A DNA stretch of 22,066 nucleotides from Gnetum montanum. Taxonomy: Eukaryota; Streptophyta; Gnetopsida; Gnetales; Gnetaceae. The stretch spans positions 372,472-394,537 of the forward strand of contig MNCI01037673.1 of the NCBI GenBank assembly GCA_015680685.1, written 5' to 3'. The notes beneath the pieces were generated by a model, which saw nothing but the letters and a program-made list of their open reading frames with translations, had not been told where the DNA came from and did not search any database. Below are positions 1 through 7,931 of the stretch, piece by piece (within the stretch, counting starts at the first letter, position 1; every line of letters starts with the position of its first letter). Both the position numbers and the translations under genes were made by a program.

Positions 1-331
1 AATTAAACACTCAACAGTAATTAAATCCTATTTAGCTTAGTCCACATGCTACAAGGTTTATCAGAAAGTTCGTCTTTATTGCCGCACGCAAATATGTGCT
101 CAGGTACAATTCGCTCGAATAGAGATCCGTTCACTTTGAGACTCCTACTGCGGGCACATGGAAATTATTCTATCTCTGAGGTGATCAATCCACCAGAGCT
201 TCGCTATTTTATGCCTATGATGAAGAATAAGGGGAGTGTCATCTCTTATTTATAAATATGGCAGCGAACCACGATATCGTGTACGCGATATCGCAGGGGA
301 CGATGCGATATCGCGATATCGCGTCCCATCA
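1..331 (-). repeat. LTR remnant 1 (cut by window edge)
   Basis: Reads as the U3-side part of an LTR in minus orientation. Bases 45-180 align by eye with element A's LTR at 7335-7465, sharing 'tgctacaaggttta', a 'ctcgaata' block and 'gactcctactg'. A minus-strand TATAAATA box lies at 247-254, and the copy ends in CATCA at 327-331, as the family's LTRs do. Between TATA box and end are the perfect palindromes ACGATATCGT (271-280), GCGATATCGC (285-294) and an 18-bp one at 305-322. The other end lies outside the window. Confidence 0.75.
247..254 (-). promoter_or_regulatory. TATA box of LTR remnant 1
   Basis: TATAAATA on the minus strand. It lies about 77 bp inside the CATCA terminus, with CGATATCG palindromes between the two. 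Same relative position as the TATA boxes in the other LTR copies. Confidence 0.55.
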
Positions 332-1018
332 TTAAGTAAACTCGAGGTATATGATTTTTTATGTTTTTTTATATTTTCTATCTTTGTCTTCTAAGTGTGT
401 GAAATGAAAATATTTAATTAACTAATGGGTTTCTATAACTCTAATGTTGATCAAATCCTAACACTAGCATCCGTTCCCACTCTCTAGACACATCCTAAAC
501 CAGTGTAACACTATTGGGATTACCAAATACTAGTCATTACTGGGTTACCAAGTGTTCCACGTATGCTCAAAGTGGTCATGTTGAGTGTACTAATTCGTTG
601 CTAATTAATAATTCTAAAGAAATAACATTGATTAACTAATGAGAGAATCAAATAACAGGAAATAACATTAAATGCAATAGTAAGCTATTCTGAATGTTGC
701 AAGGTTTATCATAAAGTTCGTCTTCATTTCCGAACATAAGGTGTGCTCAAGTACACAATGCTTGAATAAAGATCTGTTCACTCTATGACTTCTACTATAG
801 GCATTTAGAAATAATTCTAACTCTGGAAGAGAAAAACTACAAGAGTTCAGCTAAGGGACTAAAAAATTACCATCCAAAACCAAGTGACCCTGTTCCTTAT
901 TTATAGGCAATGAGACAGGATCTGACATCGTGTGTCTGATGTTGCTTGGCCGATTCGATATCATGTATCTAATATCGGGGGTCCAATATTGGGGGTTCCC
1001 TTATTTGGTAACTCATCA
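332..1018 (-). repeat. LTR remnant 2, truncated at the hairpin
   Basis: A second LTR copy in minus orientation, directly abutting remnant 1. It begins at the equivalent of the right arm of the LTR hairpin ('ttaagtaaactcgaggtatatgat' region) and lacks the ~150-190 bp that should precede it. Blocks shared with element A's LTRs include 'aatcctaaca', 'tgggattacc', 'gcaaggtttatc' and 'ctcatca' at 1012-1018. Minus-strand TATAAATA lies at 898-905. The palindromes upstream of it resemble those of remnant 1 but are decayed (CGATATCA at 957-964). Confidence 0.75.
898..905 (-). promoter_or_regulatory. TATA box of LTR remnant 2
   Basis: TATAAATA on the minus strand, about 110 bp inside the CTCATCA terminus, matching the position of the element A promoter. 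Confidence 0.5.
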
Positions 1019-1263
1019 CATTCTTATTACAAGCATATTTTTTACAATTAAGAAGTGAATCCCACTCATAATTCATCTTCTTTTAAGTTCTTTCATGCAT
1101 GTTCTTGGCTGAATTCTATTATCATTTTCACAAGTTTTGCATAATTGAATTTCTCTCATGCTTTTCATTTCAACTACTGAAACTAAAATTGAAACTTTTA
1201 CTTACATCCATTGAGACTCCTTTGATAAAATGTAATATGTCAGGTAGCTAAGTTATGTGGATT
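1019..1263. other. Spacer between two divergent LTR remnants
   Basis: AT-rich and without coding signal. Its first ~60 bp resemble the DNA just inside element A's 3' LTR ('ttaagttctttcat' here against 'ttaagttcttttat' near 7710). It may therefore be the internal 3' end of a decayed minus-strand relative of A. Confidence 0.35.
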
Positions 1264-1960
1264 TGATGAAGCATCATTTTGTAAAGTGTATTGGTTGGCT
1301 GAGGTATCATAGATGCTACATCACATCTGCATTTACATGTCTCGGTTAGCTACTACATCATAAATCCTACATCGCATCTACAAAACTAAGTTGCTTTGGC
1401 ATGTCCTTATCGACACAGCCGAATGAGTTAACACATCCTTATTAATGTAGTGTCGATATTTGCATATAAATATGTAAGCATCCACATTGTATTTAACACC
1501 ATTTAGTCAATAGTGTAGCTGAACTCTTGCAATTTTACTCTATAATCTTAATAGATAGTGAGTGCCTATAACGTAAATTTGATTCAATTGTATAATGTCT
1601 TATTTGAGTGGCATTATACCTAAACACATTCCATGAATAGTAATAAGATCAAGATTGATTCATATTCATTGCAACACTTTGACTTAAAATAGATTTACTT
1701 TTAATGCAATTTACTTTTTATATACTTAGTTAATATTTACATTTCCATGTATGTTAATAATTAATCAACAAAATGAACATGTTTAGTTTCGAATGTAAAC
1801 ATGTATTTGCTTAGTAATCTTAGTAGCATTATTGCTTCATTTGCCTAGCAACATAATACATGGTAATCCCAATAGTGGGTACATGATTTTAGGATGTGTA
1901 CGGTAACTTGGGAACAATACTCATTGCTCTTAGAATAGTTTTAGATTTAATTTTATGTTG
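1264..1960 (+). repeat. LTR remnant 4, plus orientation
   Basis: This matches the reverse complement of element A's LTR. The stretch 1796-1835 aligns with the complement of 18640-18690 at about 37 of 40 positions. Bases 1585-1690 ('cttatttgag...gcaacactttgact') follow the complement of the LTR around 18835-18910. A plausible start is TGATGAA at 1264. A plus-strand TATAAATA lies at 1465-1472 with the inverted repeat TATCGACAC/GTGTCGATA (1408-1416, 1450-1458) upstream. Homology fades after ~1960, so the U5 end and PBS are missing or unrecognisable. Confidence 0.65.
1465..1472 (+). promoter_or_regulatory. TATA box of LTR remnant 4
   Basis: TATAAATA on the plus strand, followed by 'catccac' as in element A's LTR, and preceded by a 9-bp inverted repeat. 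Its U3 faces that of remnant 2, giving a divergent arrangement. Confidence 0.45.
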
Positions 1961-2519
1961 GCACATTTTGGCCATTTAATAAAGTAGGCTTTTAAGGTTG
2001 TGATGCTAATCATGTATCTGAAATGACTAAAACTGAATTCTGTGAGTAAATTTAGAGGGATAAATTCACAGGGTATTTGCCTGTATACAATAGAAAACCT
2101 GATGATTTTTGCTACAGCTCTCTCTTGCTGCTAGGTCTTGGAGACAAGAACCATTTGTAATACCAGAGATCCTCCAGTTTTAACTCTATTTTTGCAACAA
2201 GGTCATGCTTGGAATTCATACTAGCTGATCAAACTTTGCCACCAAAATCTGGATCTATTTGCAGTTTTGCATGCTGTATTTGTGCTAATAAAGGAGGAGA
2301 ATAATTTCAAAAGGAATGCTTGGGTGAAAAAAGAAAAAGGGAAGAGGTAGGAAGTTCCATCATGTTATACGTAGCAGCAAGAAGATGCTGAAGTAGAGTA
2401 GATCTGTATAGAGCTTTGATAGAAAGAGCATTCAACAGTTAGGGTCTTTCTAAAATCTTCCAATGCTGGCAGTAAAATGCCTATTCTAAGAACTAGATGA
2501 ACCTTCAACGAGGCAAAAT
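1961..2519. other. Unassigned non-coding DNA
   Basis: No reading frame or repeat recognised. It separates the LTR remnant from the WD40 gene fragment and could hold upstream sequence of the latter. A short purine-rich stretch lies at 2325-2360. Confidence 0.4.
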
Positions 2520-2790
2520 ATGGAATTATCAACTACATCAAGTGGTGCAGTCCAGATATTTCAGCAGAATGGCGTTAGATGTGCATCAAGTTTGGAATCT
2601 CTAATTATGTTATTAACTGGTCTTCAAGTTGCAATATCCATAGTGAAATTTAACCATTTAGGAACAATTCTCGCATTTGGGTCTCATGTTAAAGATATAT
2701 TTTCATGGAACGTCAGTAGTAATTGCAAAAATTTTATGGTTTTAAAAGGTCACAAAAAGCTGGTTTAGACCTTCATTGGACACAGAAAAT
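2520..2790 (+). pseudogene. U5 snRNP 40K (SNRNP40/PRP8-binding) WD40 protein fragment
   Basis: The predicted peptide follows the plant U5 snRNP 40-kDa WD40 protein from its N-terminus through the first WD repeat and into the second. Recognisable pieces are SSLESLIMLLTG, VKFNHLGTILAFGSH, IFSWNV, CKNFMVLKGHKK and, after a frameshift, LDLHWT. The parent protein binds PRP8 in the U5 particle and is a seven-blade propeller of about 340 residues. Only some 90 residues remain here. The frame changes in an A-run near 2752-2758, and WD-repeat residues are altered (GSHVKD where GSHD(K/R)(D/E) is usual). Downstream, only a weak VNSC-like match near 2910 is visible. It could be a retrocopy or a fragment captured by a transposon; no intron border is evident within it. 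Identification is from memory of the family. Confidence 0.75.
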
Positions 2791-3284
2791 TCAAAAGCAG
2801 AAGTTACGTTTCAGGAAGCACACAACTAGAATTTTAAATTTCAATCCAGCTGTTGCAATAAAGCCTCGTAACCCATCCATAGAACGTTGTTTCTTTTCTA
2901 TGGGGATTGTAAACTCTTGCAGCAATGTTTTCTTTTTGTCAAATCAAGGCAACTTCGCAAATTTTATTGTGTAGGGCGTAGTGTCGTGAGCCTTCCCATT
3001 GGTGCTTTGTTGATGGGTGTTGGAGCAATTCATGTTGGTGCTCCTATTGGCCTTAAGTTTGCTTTGCTGCAAGAACTCTACATTGCTCACTCCTAATATC
3101 TTCATTAACAGTTGTACCAGTGGCAACAATCTTTGGTTCAGCATTGAGGGAGTGGCAATGCATTTTTGCTCATAACAAGATTGGCCAATCTGCGTTACAT
3201 ATGATACATTGGCAGAATATTTATTTGGATTGATAATTTCAGCTGAGTTTAATGTTCATGGTATTAGGGGGTGGTGTCGGACCC
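2791..3284. other. Unassigned DNA after the WD40 fragment
   Basis: Short frames exist on both strands. The plus frame around 2975-3060 (SLPIGALLMGVGAIHVGAP) and its antisense counterpart are protein-like in composition, but neither is recognised. A decayed continuation of the WD40 gene is possible but not supported. Confidence 0.3.
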
Positions 3285-5690
3285 CAAAAAGAAGTTTTAT
3301 TAATAGTAAAAGAGTGTCAAATACATCAACCACATTAAGTCATGGAGACAAAAATATGGAAAACTTAGATTACTAGGGATGAAACTCTGGGAAACTCTGG
3401 GAAATGTCCTTATAAGTAACTGATCACAAAAGGGAGAAACCCAATCTAGGGAACTACCAACCACCAACTAACTGGCCTATTACAAGAGAGAGTGGTAGAA
3501 ATTTGGACGAGGGAGCTAGCACTTGATAAAAGGTAGAGAGACTTCCATATGGTGACTCCACTTAAATGTAAGAAGGGAAGCTTCTATGTAGAGATCTTTG
3601 ATGAAGAGGATTGCTTGAGCGCATGGGTCTTTCCCAAGGCTACAGAAGATGTATCAATTGATGAATATCCATTTTGAACTTTGATGCTTGAAATTTGAAT
3701 TGGAAATGAATGAGGTGGAATATCTGGGATTTTTCTATCATTGTTAGATGACATTTATTAAAATAATCAAACCTTTGAAAGATAACATTACATCTATGCT
3801 TCTAAATATAATATAGAATAATAGGTGTAATGACTTTCCACAAAAATTTAAAATTAGTAGAAGTGGTGGCCAAAAGGCCAAATATAACATCATCTTGAGA
3901 TAGGTTGCACAATGGAATTATTTTGGAAGCCCATGTCCACACATGCTGTGCAAAGGGGCAAAGCCAAAACACATGAACAAAGTCCTCTTGACCACCACAA
4001 AGAGGGCAATTAAAACTATGAATCCTAAGATATTTGAGACGTTTGCTGATAGGTAAACCTGGGTGGAGGAGACACCAAAGGAATTGCTTAATTTTAGAAA
4101 GAGTCGGTAGTTTTCAAATACATTGGAAGAGGGGGTTCCAGAATTGTTTTGACTCTTGTTTGTTCCAAGACTTGTTACATCATTGAATGATACTTGATGA
4201 GTTAGGCAAAAAGTGAAAGGGGACATGCAGCTTGTAAGGTAGAAGTTTTGACCCATTAATCCATTGGAGGCCATAAAAAGTGCTATGCACCAAATCATCT
4301 AGCTACAAATGGTAATGTATAAACCCAAGCTAGGCAATGGTGCATTTCCATAGACACCCCATACATATTATTAACTCAGCCCCTAGAATCCATTGATCAG
4401 CAAGTTGAAGATAACTTAGAGAAATAACTCCCTTCCGATACTAAGAGATAGCAATCTTAGTGTTCGTAATGGCAAGGGGAGTAGGCAACAAAGATAACCA
4501 CTAAGGACACAACTTAGAAAGAAGATTAGGGTTGATCTTGGCATTCGTCCAATCTATATAACAGTGTAGAATTTGCCAAGCTCTCCAAATGCTTTTGAAA
4601 ACATGAGATTCAGGAATAATGATAATATGGGGAAATAGGATCTAGTTAACGAAATGGATTCCTTTCCAGAAAGGCTTATTTTTGGGAAATGCTTATTGAA
4701 GCCTTAATTGGAGAAGAGTCCTAGTGATGTTCAGGGCATCTAGATGTTAGACTAACCACTTGGCTACTAAGGTAATCCCTTGCTTGAATGAGTTCAAAGG
4801 ACCTAAGCCACTCTTATTCTTATGAAGAGTAACAATATTCCAAGTGACTTGATAGAAGCCTTTCTAAGAGTCTTTAGAAGACCACATGAAGTCACGAAAT
4901 AATCATTCAAGCTTGGGAGGGAGCCTAACATGAGGAGTAACACACATGGTAGACGCACATATAGACTTACATATGAGGTACTTACCAGCTAGAGTGAGGG
5001 GTTTAGTCTTACATTTTTTGAGTTTCTTTTGAATCTGAAAAATCACATGCTCCTAGACAATAGAGGTAGAACCTCCAAAACAGAAGGGAATTCCTAGAAT
5101 CTTAATGATGTCTTAATCCTGGAGAAGTTGCCAATTAAAGTTTGTCACATGACTGTAGTTATTGGTAAAGCTATAAACAGAGAATTTGTTCCAATTAATA
5201 GTGGAACCTGAGAGTGAGCAATATTGCTCAACCTAGGATAAGAGCTTGTGCAAATTAGCAGCAGTGTTTTGAATAGGAAAAAAGGAGTCATAAACAAAAT
5301 GTGTGTTAAGACGTTGATGTTGAGGTGAAGAGAGGTGGACCCTAGGAAGAATTTCATTTCTAATATCATAGTTTAACTGATTATAGAGAAAGTCAGCTAC
5401 GATGATGAATAGGTAAGGAGCAAGAGGACATCCTTGTTGCATTGACCTATGGATAGGAAAGGGAGAAGTGATGCTGAAGGTAGTGGCTATTATTGTGGTA
5501 GCATTCGAGAATAAACATTTCATCATATGTAAGAAATTAGGGCCAAAATCAAGTTTAGTCATGGTTTGTAGAATAAAGTTCCACTTTATGTTGTCATAGG
5601 TGTTGGCATAGTCAAGCTTCATTAGGAGAATAGTTTCTAAAAAAGTAGACAAGATGTCATTGCATACATACATCAAACATTATCGAAAGA
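3285..5690 (-). mobile_element. 5'-truncated LINE (non-LTR retrotransposon)
   Basis: A minus-strand LINE fragment covering the second half of ORF2. Its 5' side stops near 5690, inside the RT domain, which is typical of 5' truncation during target-primed integration. Its 3' side ends near 3285, with 'attaataaaacttcttttt' on the minus strand as a probable terminal tail. No target-site duplication was found by eye, so both boundaries are approximate. A 10-bp tandem repeat (gaaactctgg twice, 3381-3400) lies in the presumed 3' UTR. Confidence 0.8.
3440..5676 (-). pseudogene. LINE ORF2 remnant: reverse transcriptase and zf-RVT tail
   Basis: One reading frame runs ~2.2 kb with no frameshift but about 14-18 stops. 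In order it holds KLDYANTYDNIKW (RT block with the first aspartate region), SMQQGCPLAPYLF, and at 5287-5298 the catalytic box, which reads FVYD where FADD is expected. Next come KTKPLTLAGKYLI and WNIVTLHKNKSGLGPLN, the usual post-RT motifs of plant LINEs. The zinc-binding zf-RVT domain is well kept: KIKQFLWCLLHPGLP, then CPLCGGQED at 3982-4008, H at ~3975 and CPFAQHVW from ~3960. The endonuclease and early RT are absent. Loss of one catalytic aspartate and the many stops make it inactive. The family assignment is secure. Confidence 0.88.
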
Positions 5691-6132
5691 TGTGTTGCCC
5701 AAGCTACATTATACAAAAATGCAGGAGCATAGAAGAGAAACATGTTCAATTTTCTTGTTAAAAAATAATAAATAAGAATAAAATAATTATTAAGAAAGAG
5801 AATTTATAGAATAGTTATTCAACGTCTTATATGAACAAGACATTTGACAACTATAGCTTTTTATTTCTAAGGTAGTTGCAACTAAATCCCTATAGTGGTT
5901 GCAACTAATTTTAATTTCCCATGACGGTTGTAACTACTAAGAAGCCACTATAAAAAGAGCTTTAAGGGTAGAATGGAAAAATTATTAAGAAGACATATTG
6001 AAGATTACTTGTAAAAATGCCTTGCTAATTGCAGCATCAATTTAGCTACTTTGTTTAAATCTTGTGAGTTCTTTTTCTTCTCATTTTGTCTTAGTGGCAT
6101 TTAATTTTGGGATTTTCTGATTCCTCTTATAT
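5691..6132. other. Flanking DNA with promoter-like patch
   Basis: Non-coding. It carries three spaced copies of a TAGTTGCAACTA-like 12-mer at 5873-5884 (perfect palindrome), 5896-5907 and 5935-5946. TATAAAAAG follows on the plus strand at 5959-5967, 13 bp after the third copy. It could be an LTR or gene promoter. Before element A inserted, this DNA lay about 1 kb upstream of element B's visible LTR and may belong to it. Confidence 0.4.
5959..5967 (+). promoter_or_regulatory. Possible TATA box
   Basis: TATAAAAAG shortly downstream of three palindromic GGTTGCAACTA-type motifs. No reading frame follows, so the call rests on sequence context alone. Confidence 0.3.
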
Positions 6133-6545
6133 CTTTATTTTCTTGCAATTCTAGATTTCTATTGATTAGCCAGGTAAGCGCTTATATTTTCCTTTGAAAA
6201 GCATCTTGAGCAATTTAATAGTAATGTTTTTATGAAAGTTCCTATTTGAGTCTAGAGGATCTAGAAAATCTTTGATATTTTGAGTTGACTTAAAACAGCT
6301 TTAATTTTAAAGGTTTTTTTCTAATGTTCAATCTTGAAATTGTTAAACCTTTTCTAATAGCTCTATTATTCACAATTCTTGATGTCTATTAACTAGCTAT
6401 ATAATAGCTTGTATTTTACTTTTACAAAGCTTTTTGGGTAGCTTAATAGAAATGTCTTTTATGAAATTACTTGTTGAGCCCAGAAAGTTTGGACAATTTC
6501 TAACACCTTGGATTGAATTGGAATAGCTTTATTTCAAAGTGTTTT
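6133..6545 (+). repeat. Diverged tandem direct repeat, two ~185-bp units
   Basis: Unit 1 (6133-6322) and unit 2 (6361-6545) share an ordered series of blocks: 'caattct...gatttctatt' / 'caattcttgatgtctatt', 'ttaatagtaatgt' / 'ttaatagaaatgt', 'tttatgaaagtt' / 'tttatgaaatta', 'ttgagtct' / 'ttgagccc', 'agctttaattt' / 'agctttatttc'. The offset is about 226 bp. The units are well diverged, so the duplication is old. No coding potential was identified. Confidence 0.6.
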
Positions 6546-6754
6546 CTCACATTTATTTTATCTCACTTAAATGTTTGCAACTTTACACAAATCTACTTTC
6601 TCTCTTCTTTTCAGTTAAAATCCATTGAATCTCACTCTATTTCTAATTTTTTTACAGACTTTTCTCTCTGGGAAAAACTAGGAGTAGATTTTTGCAGAAT
6701 TGTGCTTAAGCATTCTGGTGAAATTTTATTTGTTTCAAGTAATGTACTATGGAG

Positions 6755-6759
6755 ACTGT
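6755..6759. repeat. Target-site duplication, left copy
   Basis: ACTGT immediately before the TGATGAG terminus of element A; repeated immediately after the other LTR. Confidence 0.85.
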
Positions 6760-7685
6760 TGATGAGCGATGAGGTACCCCTACGTCTAAGCATACAAATC
6801 ACAAAATGTTCACATGTGATCTGGTTGAATTTTGAGGACTTTATCATTTTTGGTGCACTAGCCTTCTAGGAAGTGAATCTTACCTTAAGGTCAATCATTG
6901 TCTTCCCAGTTACATTTGTGATGTACACTAGTATGGTTAAGTGTAATTGAAGCATCTAATTTTTATCATTTTGTATTTTATAGTTTGGTATTCAAATGTA
7001 GATAAAAGTAATTGGATGAACTAATTTAAATTAACTAATTAACTAGCATTTAAGTAATCCTAACATAAGCATCTGATCCCACTTTCCGTACATGCCCTAA
7101 ACTCACATATCCATCGCTAGGAGACCAAGCATTATGCTACTAGGCATACTAACCAATAACACTACTAGGATTACCAAGTGAATATGTGTTATGCTCGAAG
7201 TGGTCGTACTTATGTGTTTAATCTATCTTAATCATTAACTTAATTACTAAAAACATTTAATAAATAATTAAAAGCATTAAATAAATAATTAAAACCATTA
7301 AATGCATAAAAAAATATTTAATCTATCCAAAGTGCTACAAGGTTTATTAGAAAGCTCATCTTTATTGTCGCACACACTATCATGCTTAGGTACAACAATG
7401 CTCGAATAAAAATCCATACACTCAATGACTCCTACTATGGGCACCAAGGAGGAAAATTCTAACTTTCAAATGGAAAAATTACAAGAGCTTCACTGCAACT
7501 ACACTCACTCTAACCATAAATGCTATTGGTGGATGTGTATGTATAGCCAACTATAGATACTGCATCGATGGGACCACATCGATGCATGATATGATGCATC
7601 AACTAGGCCTTGTTGAAAAGACCCTGTGGACAAGGTTGTGTCGACGAGGCCTCGTTGATGCATCCAATAGAACTACAACTCATCA
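6760..7685 (-). repeat. Element A 3' LTR
   Basis: Matches 18241-19156 along its whole length. It starts TGATGAGCG on the plus strand and ends CTCATCA. The minus-strand TATA box has decayed to TATACATA (7538-7545). Two CATCGATG palindromes (7563-7570, 7577-7584) and an 'aggcct' palindrome region (7602-7655) lie upstream of it. The LTR hairpin is at 6908-6917/6939-6948, with eight Watson-Crick and two G-T pairs. Confidence 0.92.
6908..6948. other. LTR hairpin, 3' LTR copy
   Basis: Arms AGTTACATTT and AAGTGTAATT pair over 10 positions, with two G-T wobbles and a 21-base loop. Corresponds to the perfect hairpin at 18389-18429. Confidence 0.65.
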
Positions 7686-7694
7686 TTCTCCCAT
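7686..7694 (-). other. Polypurine tract of element A
   Basis: Minus strand reads ATGGGAGAA immediately before the TGATGAG start of the 3' LTR, the expected place for the plus-strand primer. It is short and interrupted by one T. Confidence 0.55.
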
Positions 7695-7931
7695 GACTAA
7701 ATGAAAACTCATCCTTAAGTTCTTTTATAAAACTGGAAAGGTTTGTGATTATTGACTAACTTTTCTCAAACAAAATTGATTAATTGACTTGACAAAAAAT
7801 GGAGTGCCTAGGTGTATGGATCAACACATTACAAAAATGGGGGTGTTGAGGACACAAAATTGAACACCATGACACAACTCTTCAAAACTAGACAACATGT
7901 TCCTTGATGGTGTGAAGTTGGATGGAGAAGA

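Noticed and set aside
46-255. 69-codon plus-strand frame at the window start
   Set aside because: It lies wholly inside an LTR remnant and has no domain-like sequence.
3918-4298. 126-codon minus-strand frame in the LINE tail
   Set aside because: The CPLC...H...C zinc finger and flanking LINE motifs are in a different frame, the same frame as the upstream RT.
5145-5369. Minus-strand open frame of 74 codons within the LINE
   Set aside because: It is out of frame with the LINE ORF2 motifs that run through the same bases.
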